NCBI GenBank assembly: GCA_029204225.1
Contig: CM055107.1
Span: forward strand, 31,025,410 to 31,089,409
Direction of reading: 5' to 3'
Source: Diphasiastrum complanatum
Lineage: Eukaryota > Streptophyta > Lycopodiopsida > Lycopodiales > Lycopodiaceae
Length of the DNA stretch: 64,000 bases
Shown: one piece after another, positions 36,193 to 48,480 of the stretch
How the letters are laid out: every line of letters starts with the position of its first letter
Numbering within the stretch: the stretch's first letter is position 1
Made by a program: the position numbers and the translations under genes
The notes under the pieces: generated by a model
What the model was told of the DNA's origin: nothing
Database searches by the model: none
What the model saw: only the letters and a program-made list of their open reading frames with translations

Positions 36193-37869
36193 TTAAGGTC
36201 TTAGTGATATATCTGCCATTTCTACTGTAACTGGCTCAGGTGCTACCATGGGATGCTGCTGATCTCTGTATTCTGCTTGCTTTGGAAGCTCAGATTCCTC
36301 TAAGTCTGCTTTCTGGGATGGAGAATCTGAGAAAGATCCTGAAAGAGCATAATTTGAGAAGGTGGGCGAGGCTTGGATGGAAGAGGGTGAGAAGGATGTA
36401 TTCTGAGGAGCCTCTCGATCAAGGGGAGAAGGCCCGGAGGGTACTGGGCGAAGGTAGAACTTTTCATCCTTCACCTGATAGTATTCTGCGGTCCGCACTT
36501 CCTGACAGAGCGAGCACACACTACAGAACATCCACTGAGTGCAGTCTGTCATGTTTGGTTCGTTACAACACCATGTTTTGGCTGGCAAATTGAAGGTCTC
36601 TCGCATTTTGATCCTCCAATATCCCCCATACATCAGCCCAAAAATGCTAAGAACAATCCCTGCCGCTCCAAGACATTTGCGGACAGTGTCGTTGTCAATA
36701 TTGACCGCAGCCAGGTTCAGCACAAAGAATGGAGCTGAGCATATAAGCAAGAAGGTCACCATGTGAACATAGCGGTTCCCAAAGCCTAGCCTGTCCATAT
36801 TCCATCCAAACACACAAAAGCAGCAAATAGTAGACAGAAGTGACGACCCAGGATCGTCTTTAAAGTCAAAAAGACCTCCTCTCCATTCAGGATTTTCTAC
36901 CAGCTTTCCGTCTGTTGATGCAAATGAGACCCTTCTTTGCAAAAGCCTCTGCGTCTTGGAAACCTCTCCTCCATTCTCACATTTATCCAGAGCTAGGGTA
37001 GTTTCACTTGCATCCTCTTCGGCATAATCCTTACCCAATGGACTAACAATGTTATAGATGCCAGCAGCAGCAGCACAGCCAATGGCAGCAGAGAGGCAAA
37101 TTGCAACCCCAATAGCAGGACGCTTGGATCTCTTGTATCCCCAATTCAAGCCACAAAGCGCATATTGAGAGAAGCAATTCAAGTGTAATAGCAGCACTAC
37201 CACCATCATATGAGCCCATTCATGAGGCTTGCGAGTTCCATCTTTACAGTAAACTTTTCTGAGAGCTATTATGTCGGGAGGCTGCCATGTGTACAGCCTA
37301 TACAAGTGCATAAATCTTAAAGGGTGAACGTAGAGACACATAAGCGTGAAGAGGGCGTTTATAATCTGATTGTTCACCTCAAACCATGCATTTCGGTCCT
37401 TCTTGTTTGGCACAGCAGAATTCAGCATACCGACCATGACCATGAACAGAAGTCCTCCTGAAACTACCACGCCAAGAAGCCATAATAGCAGCACAAGGTT
37501 TTGGGGTTTTTTCAGCCAATTCCAGGCATAAAGCTTAAGCAAATCCCACCTCACCTCTCCAACAATCGGAAGATTAATGCCCTCTCTAAGACGGAGTGAA
37601 TTAGATATAGGCGGTGAGGGCGTCTTCTCAGAGATCTCTTCTTTGGCGGCTTCTAGACGCTTAAACGTGACTGAAGTTTGCAGAAAAGCCTCCACCGGGT
37701 TCAGTGGTTTCGGAGAACCAAACCATCTGTTTCCAAAAAATCCTCCTTTTCGTGTAGTTGTGAATTCTTCTTGTTGCTCTCGTTGATCAACCAATCGTTT
37801 TCTGGAAATGGCGGAAGCCAAAACAGGCGGCGACGAGGCATCATTCTGACTTGTTTCATCTGCTGTCAT
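36193..37869 (-). CDS. PLAC8-family (Cys-rich) membrane protein
   Basis: Intact single-exon frame of 558 codons. Residues about 330-462 form a PLAC8 domain, with STICCFCVFGWNMDRLGFG near 346-364 and TWCCNEPNM, DCTQWMFCSVCSLCQEVRTA at 432-461. The Cys clusters CC-FC and WCC...DC...FC-VC-LCQEVRT are complete. Before it lie hydrophobic segments at about 124-147, 166-182, 219-238 and 252-272, and within it at about 368-390 and 397-417, so it is a multi-pass membrane protein. The N and C termini are hydrophilic and Ser/Pro-rich, probably cytosolic. Related plant proteins are annotated only as PLAC8 family; the exact role is unknown. The start is the first ATG of the frame, and the frame has no stop or frameshift. 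It is flanked by a gypsy integrase relic on its 3' side and a GC-rich patch on its 5' side. Confidence 0.92.
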   Translation of the reverse strand: MTADETSQNDASSPPVLASAISRKRLVDQREQQEEFTTTRKGGFFGNRWFGSPKPLNPVEAFLQTSVTFKRLEAAKEEISEKTPSPPISNSLRLREGINLPIVGEVRWDLLKLYAWNWLKKPQNLVLLLWLLGVVVSGGLLFMVMVGMLNSAVPNKKDRNAWFEVNNQIINALFTLMCLYVHPLRFMHLYRLYTWQPPDIIALRKVYCKDGTRKPHEWAHMMVVVLLLHLNCFSQYALCGLNWGYKRSKRPAIGVAICLSAAIGCAAAAGIYNIVSPLGKDYAEEDASETTLALDKCENGGEVSKTQRLLQRRVSFASTDGKLVENPEWRGGLFDFKDDPGSSLLSTICCFCVFGWNMDRLGFGNRYVHMVTFLLICSAPFFVLNLAAVNIDNDTVRKCLGAAGIVLSIFGLMYGGYWRIKMRETFNLPAKTWCCNEPNMTDCTQWMFCSVCSLCQEVRTAEYYQVKDEKFYLRPVPSGPSPLDREAPQNTSFSPSSIQASPTFSNYALSGSFSDSPSQKADLEESELPKQAEYRDQQHPMVAPEPVTVEMADISLRP

Positions 37870-38261
37870 TTTTACTTCAGTACATCAAAAGGAGGACTTA
37901 CATGTGCTTAACACCTCGCCACTTTTTGGAATTGACAAATCTGATAGCAAACATAATCCGCCTAACCTCTACATATCCCTGCACATCCACACACGTATCT
38001 AATGAAGGCTTCTGAATCTAGTGGCAGAGCAGCGTCTCTAGCTCACCACAACCCGAGGATCACCCAAAATTGCAATTACAACGACATTATGTATCGATTG
38101 CAAAGATTAATTCCCGCAGAAACAGAAACGAAAAACTATATGCGACCTCTGGATCGCTGCTGTCACAATTCGAAATTGCACCATTGACAAAATCCACCAG
38201 CCGATCCAACTACATTGATCCAAATAGTATAATGGGCAAACCACGAAAAGACAATGTCATT

Positions 38262-38480
38262 AGCTGAACCGCCCTCGGCCTCGCGCTCGCCCACCCACAT
38301 CTCACAGCAGCGCGCGATCCCTTGGCTCGCTGGCGCAGCCGTGCCGCGTTGGTTCTCCTAGCGTTGCCTCGTCGTCATCGCCATAGACTGTGGCGCGATC
38401 CAATTTCTCTATCAGAGACCAGGTCCTGCGCTTGGCTTTCTTTTTTCTCTGCCTCCACCCGCCGCCGCCTAGCCCCAAGG
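38262..38480. other. GC-rich patch upstream of the PLAC8 gene
   Basis: About 220 bases of CG-rich sequence (CGCCCTCGGCCTCGCGCTCG, CACCCGCCGCCGCCTAGCC) in an AT-rich neighbourhood, 390-610 bases upstream of the PLAC8 start. Open frames on the plus strand (38322-38507) are Arg/Ala-rich and look like composition effects. It could be promoter-proximal, a first exon or leader of another transcript, or a fragment carried in. I cannot decide between them. Confidence 0.5.
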
Positions 38481-38499
38481 CTCAAGCCCATAGAAATGT

Positions 38500-40770
38500 T
38501 CACATAATAATACTAATTTTTTTTTCTTTCAACAAGGCGGCCTTTTCTCCTGTCCAAGAGCACGACGACTCACGCGGCCAAGTGGGGTAGTTTCAATTAT
38601 GAAGATGAGGCCTTCCCACTTGAAAGTTTGTATCTTACTTTGGTCTCTTATCATTTTAAAAGCAACTAAAGGATATCAAAGAAATTGTTGTTGATGGTAA
38701 GATACATCAAAATAGTGCCAAGGTTCACACTCATGTGAAAATGACCTTGCCAATAAGCCATTACAAAGATGGAGTCTTGAGATTATATTCATTTCCACTT
38801 TATTCTCCCTCAATTTTAAATGGAACCAGGCTCTCATGAGGTTGCATCTTCTATCTTGACTATCACAATTACATGGATCTCATCTTTCTCTTGTCTCCTT
38901 GGATGTCATTAGTAAATAAATGGCAACAATGGGACATTATGATAAAATGAAAGTAACATCCGTTCATGTATCTCATCTCATCTCTTTTCTCCTTGCCTAT
39001 TATTAATACCGGGCTAGCAACAATGGCACATTATGCTAAGATAAAAGTAACATTGGCACATTATGCTCGGATAAAAGTAACATTTAGGAAAAATGAAAAT
39101 CTATTCATAAATTCTTTATTTTTAATAAATAACTACCCGTGCACATTAAATAATGACTCTGCCCATGCCCATACCCATACCCATTTTGTTTGGTAAGGCC
39201 CATGGAAGGGTTCATGGCTACCAGATCCATCATCTCCTCTCATGGGCCTTAAGTTGCGGGATGGATGACCCATTCCATAATACAAGAGTCCATTAAGAAA
39301 TTTCCAAAAGTTTAAGAAAGGTCTTAAAGAAAATCTGGAAGAACATTATAGCTCATAACAAGTGAGAAAATGTGGCCCATAAAAAAATTATTCATAAAAA
39401 ACCATCTTTTACACCGGGAAAAGTTTTTAGGGATCTTTAAATTGGTTCAATGATTGATTATTCATGACAAAACCTAACGGCCTCACCATTATTTTAAGAT
39501 CAATTTATGGGGTGCAAAGATTAATAATGCACTTCAAACTTCCATGTTTTATGTGCCCTTAGAATAATGGCAAAATAGTCTATGACATTAGATATTTCAT
39601 CCATGTCAATGGCTTATTCTAGCAGGAAGAATGCCTATTTTGAGGATACCTTTCAAATTAGAAAAATGAATAAGAGGATTACACTTCACCTTCAAGTAAA
39701 AACTTTGAAAATTCATTTATTCGAATGGTCTCATTTTCACTCACCACTTTTTAATTCCATATTACACAAAGGAAAGATGGTTTCTCTTGCATATATTGAG
39801 CATGACTCTAGAGCCACACACCATTGTTTTGTTTCCATATCATACAAAGGGAAAAGATGAACAAGGGTAACAAGACAATCTAGTCTCTATCAAGTGAAAA
39901 ATAATAAAATGAATTCCGGGAGTACACTAGGTCATGTGACATGAGCTTGACTAAATATATGAGACTGAATTGACCAAAAGCTTTTGTGACCAAGCGATGT
40001 ACTTGGATACCACACACTTGGTTGACATTTTCAAGGACGAAAAATCTATAGCTTTAATTGCCATGGGTCTCATAATAGATTCAATAGATTGCAATAATAC
40101 TTGGTTGAGAGCTCATACAAGAATCACATCACGTGCTCATACTTTTGCTAGATTGCCATTTGAAGGTAGTAAAACATTAGATAAACTATAAATTTTCTTT
40201 TGCAAATGAACTCTACATGATCTAATCATCAATTATATTGACACTTACTTTAAAATGCCCATAAGTTTGCATGTTCCTCGCGAGCAGATTGTTGACACTC
40301 AAAAATCAATTGCTCCAAAACTCTCACTTGATAGCAAAATCCAACAATGAGTTTAGAAAAATGTGATAAGTGTAAGGATAATAACTAGGATATTTCACTA
40401 CGATCTATGGAAACTCAATCAACCAGCACCATCCATAGAGTAGTCAAAGAACCAGATTACTATGAAGTTGGTCATATAATCGTTTTAATTGTTCAACTTC
40501 AATAAAATTGAGACAATAAACTAGATTATTTTTTGATCGAAGGTTAAAGAAACCTTATGACAAGATGATTGTGCTTGCAAGAATTGCACCAATCCCACAT
40601 TTTCAAATGATAAATATTGCTCCTAAGAGTAATGCTAAAACTTGCTATTCTTAGTATATTACTTAGCCAAGAAACCAACAATAGTTTTCCATATAATGTA
40701 TATATCTATGGAAATTTTTATACATAATAATGATGGAACATGTGATAACCTAAAATATTACATGATTTTG
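38500..40770. other. AT-rich region without recognised genes; short repeats
   Basis: Short diverged repeats of the type ACAATGGCACATTATG...ATAAAAGTAAC occur near 38928, 39022 and 39053. Small open frames show no domain. Confidence 0.45.
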
Positions 40771-40775
40771 TTTCT

Positions 40776-40930
40776 ATATGCTCATGCTATTCTATGTGGA
40801 TAATAATGATGAATCATTTGACAACCTAAAAGACATGATTTTGTGTATATATGTTTATGCTATTCTATGTGGGTGATATGCTCATGTTACTCTATGTGGG
40901 TAATATGCTCATGCTATTCTATGTGGATAA
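40776..40930 (+). repeat. Minisatellite of about 28-30 bases
   Basis: Repeated units of the form ATATGCTCATGCTATTCTATG TGG, at least four, some with insertions between the first copies. Confidence 0.85.
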
Positions 40931-41388
40931 TTTTCAACCATTTTTATCTTGTTGTACACATAAAACAAATCAAGAAAATTTTAACCTCATTGTGAATAGC
41001 ATCGTCAGGTACTGATTCTATGAATGTTAATGAAAAGTGATTTTTGTTGGTGAATAATTTCAATTTTTTTTAATCTACAAAAAAATGTAGATGAATATTC
41101 TACTTGGATCTAATAATGCAATGTCATGTGGCCTAGAAAAGAGTAACGTTTTTATGGTAATTTTTAAATTCCCTATTTTTAGCCCAAAGTCATGGTTTTT
41201 AATAGGTCATTCTCCAAATTATTCAAAAAATGAGTACCAAAAAATGCATTTTCACAATAGATCATGGCAATTTTTTTTTACAAACTTCGTAAAATCATCA
41301 TAATAAAAAAATGACTAATATTTAAATTTTGAGGATTCAAACATATAAAAGTACAAGAGGGCTCAAAATATGATTGCATATATATTTC

Positions 41389-42290
41389 TCAAAGTAAATT
41401 CTCAAAAAACACTTCACTGACACCTATGAGTTTGGAACTTGACATATTTTTAATAGAATCTTGTTCAGCTAATAAAGTCACAGACTTGTCGTCAACATCT
41501 GATCCGACCAATAAATCCTCTTCTGAATCAACATCTAATATTGACAAAAAATATTTTATATTGACATTTTTCTGTTGTTGACAAGTTGAAGATGATAATT
41601 GTATCATTAACTCAAGTTGTTCCTTTGGAATAACTATTGTTGAATTTCGTAAATAATCAATCATTGTCAACTCAAATATAATAGCCAGAACATCTACATC
41701 TTCTAAACCCAAATCAACTTTTTGTTGATTTTTAGACAATCATTTTCTCTTGCCTTTCAGATCTACTTACAACATGTCTAATTTGTACCTTCCTAGGAAC
41801 ACATTCATTGAGGTGGGGCACAACCAATTTAGTAATTTACCCATGATACTTTTGCTTGGTTAGTATTTTAAATAAATCCAAGCACTTTTGCAATTCAAAA
41901 CGCATGTTCCTCACTACTTTTTGAAGGCAAAAGTGCAACAGAGCTCCCAACTTAAATTTCACTCAAATTATCGCACCACTTCATTTTGGCAGCTTCTACG
42001 ATTTATCTATTATTTCTTGAGCCAAAATAATTTTGCATTCCTCACCTTGCACAAGTTGCAAAAATTTATTTTTTTGTAAAGATTAGAAGCTTCGACAATT
42101 GTCATTGGTGCTCCTAACTTGAAAGGCTAGCGAAATTCTTTAGTATATGATGAATCTACGAGGTTGATCAAACTAATTTTTTGTTCTTCAAAAACCCATG
42201 CACCAAAGTCGATCAAAATCGTCAAAAAACTGATAAGCTGCTCAAATGTCTGATTTCAAAAGCTTCAATGAGACAAATGGATCACCTTCA
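41389..42290 (-). pseudogene. Unidentified decayed coding region
   Basis: On the minus strand a string of frame-related segments can be read from about 42290 to 41389: CKIILAQEIIDKS, VKFKLGALLHFCLQK, ELQKCLDLFKILTKQKYHG, ITKLVVPHLNECVPRK, ending in an open 116-codon stretch (41389-41739) rich in Ser/Asp/Leu. The spacing of the stops suggests an old gene rather than chance. I do not recognise the family. Confidence 0.35.
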
Positions 42291-42350
42291 CAATGTCTCT
42301 CAAAGCCTTCTATTTTTTTGATAGTTTTGACATATCTCATTTATTTAAGA

Positions 42351-43188
42351 TGTTGATGAACAGACATGCTTTGGGAGTGGATCCCATGAGGATGCAACCC
42401 GAAAGATGGAAAACCATGTGGGAGCTAGTAACTTAGACTCTCTCAAATTAAGTTATATTTTTAATAAAGAGACCTCCTATTATCACGTAAGAGGTGGAAC
42501 CCAAATCTTTATAGAATGGGATTCACTCAGTTGTAAGAGGTGGAATCCAAAGTATTGTAAAATTGGATCCACCAGCTCATCGGTATACATAGAGGCCTCC
42601 TCCACGAGTTTTAGAGTAGTAGATATTGTACTGAGATGCTGTTGTATTGTTAATTGAAGATCTTTCTATTTGCATTTCCATCTATGCTCCATTTTCATGC
42701 ATGAAGTTCAGGGCCTTGTGGTAGATCAATACCACTCTGATCTGATGTTGTTTTGTGCTTGACTCCCTGAGTAGTTCTTGTTACAATTGTTGAGAGATAA
42801 TTGTAGTAAGCACTTTGTAGGATTGTAGATCTTAGTTGTTTCAATTTTGTTGATTCTGGTGATTTTAATAGGATTAGTTCCAAATCCATTCCCTATTCTT
42901 ACTTAGATTAGTGTAGCAAAAATCTACAATCTGTAAGAACTAAAAAAAGACTATAGAACGTAGGAATCCGAAGTCTGATAGATCCAGATCAAAGTTGAGC
43001 ATCCATTATCAGTAGGATGGAGATCAGGTCATAGATGTACTAATTGACAGATGGGCACATCTCCATTGCATTACCACTATACTACAAATCATAGAAGTTA
43101 GAGGTAGGCAAATCCTGTCAGCTGGCGGCTTGCTGGAATCTGTCAATCAGAGAATAAGTGCTAGTAGTCAGAGGAAATGTAGCAAACA
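42351..43188 (+). repeat. 5' LTR of the large gypsy element
   Basis: Matches 56119-57019 closely (for example CTCCTATTATCA, GGCCTCCTCCA, GATTCTGGTGATTT). The left edge at TGTTGATGAAC is inferred by a weaker match to the 3' LTR start. Contains AATAAA at about 42463. Confidence 0.8.
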
Positions 43189-43189
43189 T

Positions 43190-43204
43190 TGGCACCGCTG
43201 TTCC
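43190..43204 (+). promoter_or_regulatory. Primer-binding site of the large gypsy element
   Basis: TGGCACCGCTGTTCC, one base after the LTR. It resembles TGGCGCCGTTGCC, the tRNA-Asp-type site known from Athila-like elements, with a few changes. Confidence 0.6.
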
Positions 43205-43435
43205 AAATAATCTTCTTCCATCTGAGTATGATTTCGTTTTCACAGTTTATCTTTCGATTTTAGCAGTTTCTATTTGCTTGCATGTATTTTTGCATTTAAA
43301 ATATTCACTGCCAGCATGTATTACATTTGAAAATGTCATTTGATCTATACCCAACCACACGTGGTTAAAACCCACCGCCCTCCACCTATTTTGCATTTTT
43401 TTTAGGGGAGGGAGACCTGTTGGTTGAACCGTCAC

Positions 43436-43775
43436 TTGCATCCAACACTTTTAAAACTTTAAAAAAATTACATCCGACGTGCTCCCGGACGACAAACAAA
43501 AAAATTGTGTTTGACGTGCATCCGACGACCTCCAAAAAATATTTCCGTCCAAAGTGCATCCGACGACTTGTTAGTACCGGTTGCATCCGCCGTTGCATCT
43601 GCCAGTTTGCATCCGACGACTTTGTGATTTCCATCCGATATTGTTTCATCCGACACTGTCACTCAATTGCATCCGACATAGTGCTTTTAATGCCTATCCG
43701 ACATTGCATCCATACTATAAGTACTGTTTTGCATTCGACAGTCTCAGTACCATTGCATCTGACATACCATTTTTA
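43436..43775 (+). repeat. GCATCCGAC word array in the leader before gag
   Basis: About 14 scattered copies of a (T)TGCATCCGAC-like word with spacers of 8-30 bases, ending about 110 bases before the gag ATG. Variants include GCATCCGCC, CCATCCGAT and GCATTCGAC. Related arrays occur at 52928-53092 and 53466-53640. Confidence 0.85.
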
Positions 43776-43885
43776 TAGAATTTTTATTGAAAATCTAATT
43801 CTACTCTAAGATAATGTCAATTGCATTTTCAAAAAAAAAAAAAACCCAAATCACAAAAGAGTTGAATTAGATTCACTCAGTTTTC

Positions 43886-45440
43886 ATGGCTAATTTACTA
43901 GAAGAACTTATGGATGAATTCACATTGCCAAATCACCCAAATAATGAGAACAAGCCCTATCGTCTTAGATCTCAAGTAGACCAGGACCATCCAGATGGAC
44001 ACCTAATCCTGACGATCATACTGTTCACCATCCTCACCATGCCGCAAGATCTGACAAATGAACACCTTGACTAGAATCACCAAAGTTTGACGGTAATGTG
44101 GACCCTCATATATTTTTACAAGTCTTTGAGAATGCATGCGAAGTGTATGGAGAATATACTGACAATGCAAAAGTCCAACTTTTCTCAATGACCATGGTAG
44201 ATAAAGCACGAGAGTGGTTTTTTAACCTCGATCATGATGATCGACGAGATTGGTCAGAACTAAAAGAGTCTTTCATTGAATGCTTCCAACCTTTTAGACT
44301 CATAGAAAGCCCCTTTGTATGCCTTAATAATATAAAAATAAAAAAAGATGAATGTGTATGTGACTACATCGAGCACTTCAAGCATCTCATAAGTCAAGTC
44401 CAAGAACAACCAACTGATAAAATGTTGATCATATGGTTTATAGTTGGTCTTCCCAAACGCATTCGGAAAGAGCTTAAACCTAGCGATTTAAGAGTATTTT
44501 ACCCTTAAATCTACTATGTCTGATGCCATTCGTGAAGAAGATGAAGGGTCTGATGATCACGAGCAGAAAGAGAGAAAAGCTCGCCATGTTTGCTTTGAAA
44601 ATTGTCCAAGTGAGCCCCGAGATTCAGACCAAGTCTGGAAGTCTCAGTTCGAGTTGATGAATCAACAACATCAACAACATATGGAGAAAATCAACAAAGA
44701 TTTTCAACAAGCTTTAAAATCTATTCAGAGTTAGTTGCCAGGGCAATTGCCATCTGGTAACACTATTTATAGGTGAGAAGATACCTGGTGCCACAATGTT
44801 GTGGACCACACAAGTAATGAGTGTCCATCATATCGTCCTTACAAAACACAGCATTGTATAATCTGTGATACGACCACTCATACCACCTCAAGCTATAGAT
44901 ACAACCCACGCAACATGCAATATTCTCGCCCACAGCCATATGCACCGTGAGGACAACCACAAGCGCCATATAACCCATTATATGAGTCCAGTCCAAGTCC
45001 AGGAATTGCCTAGACAACAACCACCTACACAACAACAGCGCGTGGAACTTCTAGGGCCAAGAGGATCTACTCCACAAAATAGGCCAGACCAACAAAATCG
45101 ACCTCACGTACAGGCCAATGTAGTGCAGAACACCTCCTATGACACCCCAGCCTATGAATCTACTTATGATGACAACAATCCTAACTCATGCGTAGATGAG
45201 GCCTCTGCCTCCTATTCCAATGAGCAATATTATCCTAAGGAAAAACCTATTCAAGTTGACCAAAATGGTTATGCCATCTTCCCTTCAGCACTTCAAAAGT
45301 AATGTTTTGTATGTGGAGAAACCACTCACTTTCAAAGTAAATGTAGACTTCGTTATGACTTTGTAGCTGAGTGTGCTGATTGTATTAGAAGGCATTGCTA
45401 TAAAGATTGCCCTAACCAAACCAAGAAGACAATTCTAGTT
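43886..45440 (+). pseudogene. gag of the large gypsy element, with two zinc knuckles
   Basis: Begins MANLLEELMDEFTLPN. After a frameshift at about 44075 the retrotransposon gag domain follows: PKFDGNVDPHIFLQVFENAC, MTMVDKAREWFFNL, WSELKESFIECFQP, VCDYIEHFKHLISQ and IVGLPKRIRKELKP. A second shift near 44510 leads to a Gln-rich coiled-coil-like part (ELMNQQHQQHMEKI). At about 45304-45430 two CCHC/CCCC knuckles can be read, CFVCGETTHFQSKC and CADCIRRHCYKDC. Multiple stops and frameshifts; not functional. Confidence 0.85.
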
Positions 45441-45469
45441 TGAAGAATTGAAAAAGATTATCTATGTTA

Positions 45470-46200
45470 GATATAGGGGTCTTATGTTTTTTACATCAAG
45501 CATCTAGGTGTAGGATGTTGATAGGAATAAATTTGGCATAGATGGCAAATTATGCATTTCCACTTGTAATGCCACTATTGAGCCAAAATAGAGTAAGAGG
45601 CTAAACACTTGCTAATTAGAGTGTAGACAAGTGTAAAATTTTTGTTTGATGAATTCCAAGAGGTCCAATAGGATTTAGAGGTGGAACCTTGTGAGGTCCA
45701 ATAGGAAATTGAGGTGTGCTTGAATATAGTCCAATAGAATTAAGAGGTGCATAGATCAATGATCCAATAAGATCAAGAGGTGACAAAATATGGTCCAATC
45801 ATAGTTAAGCATAGTGGTAGCTCGTGGACCTACTAGTATCATTGTACTCCTCATTTTGAAACTAATTGATTTGGTAATTTCATGGATTTTGTGAGTTATT
45901 GGATTTCTAGCTTTCTCTCTCTACCCGAGAGCTCATGATGCATTTTCTCTCTCTACCCGAGGAGAGCAGCTTGTTTTTACTTAGAATATTTTTTGAATAC
46001 TTCCCACACGTGTGAGTGAGAGTTGGAAGTGATTGAATGCATGTAGTAGTGTGTTTTTGCCATAGGATTCAAGATTGATCTTGAATCTCAATCTAGTCTT
46101 GATCTTGGTGCATCTACACACCTTAGGAGATCACAAGTACATGTAGTGGACAGTCCACACGTGTGAAATTCAACATCTAGCATGTAGGGTATCTGAAGAG
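45470..46200. mobile_element. Probable LTR-like insertion between gag and protease
   Basis: About 730 bases without coding similarity interrupt the gag-protease region. It holds five degenerate copies of a GGTCCAATAGGAT-type word (45659-45800), a CT-rich pair (TTTCTCTCTCTACCCGAG twice, about 45911-45960) and two CACACGTGTG palindromes (46005-46014, 46156-46165). CATCTAG occurs on both sides (about 45500 and 46172), possibly by chance. Exact ends are uncertain. Confidence 0.45.
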
Positions 46201-46541
46201 CCGTTGCATGCAGTCACACACGCACAACATAAGGCCTTAGATCAGTCTAAGGACCCTGCACAATCTCACCCTTCTGCTAATAGTTCCATGATCCCACAAT
46301 CTTACCCTAACCCTGTAGAAGCTCAACGGAAATACCATGATTTCAGAGATGAGTTTGATAGAGCCAAAGATAGGATTTCTACTCCGCCATCTGCCTAGTT
46401 GGGCTACGCAGGGGCAACCGCCACGAGGAGTAGAGGTCCTTTCCAATCTCTTACAAGCCCTTCTACACGGCTGTCAAGTTTTCCGAACCCATACAGGATG
46501 CTATACTACAAAGCTCCTAGAAACCTGATGTACCCGATGAG

Positions 46542-47396
46542 ATGAGATGTCTGAAAAATGCTGAAGTGGTTCATAATGTTGACATGAGCTTACTTCATAT
46601 AGGTGTTGCTAAAGGTAACAACATCACTTTACTCGTGCATTACAAATCTTACCCATCCGTGCAATCCATTTTCGATAGTGGGTCTAGCGTGAATATTATT
46701 GCCCTGTCCTTAGCCAAGGCATGAGGAATATCCACATTGGAAAAGCCTAAGTACAAGTTACATATGGCTGACCAACGATTGATGACACCCGCCGATCACG
46801 TAAGCAATTTACCGATCAAAATTGCTAGTTTGATTTTCACTATAGAGTGTTTAGTCCTAGATTTTCCTGATGAACTGCACACCTATCAATTCCTTCTTGG
46901 AACACCTTGGTTAGAAATGGCTGGAGTGATTCAAGATTGGAAGAAAAACAAAATAGTTTTTGGCAATAGAGACAAGAGAATCTCTATTGATGCCATAGGA
47001 AAAATAAAACTTGCATGCATTGAAGATGAATGGTCTTCAACTACCTATGATGACCCCGATAGTATCGATTCGACCATTATGGGTCATTATGTGCAGAGTA
47101 TTGATATCATTAACTGGGGTCATGCTTTAGCAACTATTGATTGTGTCAATGGCAATCTTGGTGAATGCGAGGTTCAAGAAGAGGCACCAATCGAAATTAC
47201 TTTACACTCCATCCTGCCTTTATACATGATAGATGCACTCCCTATTGAGTGGATACCTGAGGATGTTTTTCTTACTGAAATATCCACAATGAGGGTGGCA
47301 TTCTTCCTGTGGGAGAACATGAGTTATCTGACGATCGACTTATTCTTTGGTGGATCCCGAGCATTAAGGAATGCGTTGTATACCGAAAGAGATTAA
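46542..47396 (+). pseudogene. Aspartic protease of the large gypsy element
   Basis: Reads YPSVQSIFDSGSSVNIIAL with the active-site DSGS, a stop, then KYKLHMADQRLMTPADHV, FLLGTPWLEMAGVIQDW and a tail that reaches 47396. DSG and LLGTPWL are the expected motifs. The segment up to about 47875 is a poorly conserved link to RT with stops. Confidence 0.85.
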
Positions 47397-47875
47397 GCTT
47401 CCATCCACCATTGGCTTGTGTGCAACATCCACAACCAGTAAACACTCGTGTATAATGACCGAAATTAAAAGTCTATCAATGGGACATACACAATGATCAG
47501 GTTTTGAACACCATTGATGAAGACTTAGTCCGAGAAAAACCACCAAAAAATCCATGCATGCCTACCACTACAAATCCACAAATATCCCGCATGCTTAAAA
47601 ACAAATCAAGGGTTGATGTACGATTGATTGATAAGCAATTCAAAATGTGTGAAAAGCTGAAATAGCCAATTAGACCTCTGATACAAAACCAAAAATATCC
47701 TATTCACGCTTCATCATCTACAAGCTCCCCTGTAGAGGATATTCCTAAGATTCCACCTGAGGTAGTTGATGATCCACTTATGATGTTTTCTAGCACTTTA
47801 AGAATTACACGACTGGTGACGTCATCATCAGCATGGTGAAGCCAAAACAAGAGCCTCAACCACCATCAACTTCTT

Positions 47876-48480
47876 TTGAGGGACCTGCAAAGACCTCTTA
47901 ATCTGAAGGATGGTGATGAAGACATATACTGTATCATACACGTAGGAGCCCACCTAAATCCAACCCAATTACGGGATTTGGAAAAGTTATTGCGCAAATA
48001 CAGAGATGTGTTTGCATGGAATTATAAAGAAATGAAGGGAGTTCTTCCTAACACTACTGTCCATACAATCCCATTATTGGATGGTGCCATACCTGTGAGA
48101 GCAAAACCTTATCGCACCAATCCCATTAGAAAATACGAAAAGATATTCAAAAGCTTCTCGATGCTGGTTTCATTTATGAAATCGAGCACACCAGTTGGGT
48201 ATCACCAATTGTGTTGGTACCAAAGAAAAATGGTAAACTTCATATCTGCATGGATTTGAAGAAGCTTAATGATCAAACAAAGAAGGATCACTTTCCCTTG
48301 CCTCTAACCACACAAATCCTCGAAGATATGGCAGGAGCAGAAGCTTTTAGCTTCCTAGACGATTTTAGTGGCTAAATTGCTCCTGAAGATCGATTTAAAA
48401 CGACCTTTGACATTACAAAGGGTGATGCAACGAGCTTTCAAATATTTTCAACAACTTCAACAAATTAGTCTTTTCTATCA
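47876..48480 (+). pseudogene. RT of the large gypsy element, first half
   Basis: Contains LEKLLRKYRDVFAWNYKEM, VHTIPLLDGAIPVRAKPYR, after a frameshift SWVSPIVLVPKKNGKLHICM, DHFPLPLTTQILEDMAG and FSFLDDFSG, then IAPEDRFKTTF and MQRAFKYF. It stops at about 48480, just before the catalytic LDD, where a foreign segment begins. The reading resumes at about 51112. Confidence 0.88.

Noticed and set aside
36240-36593. Plus-strand frames opposite the PLAC8 gene
   Set aside because: They are shadows of the minus-strand coding sequence; the PLAC8 frame is intact and conserved.
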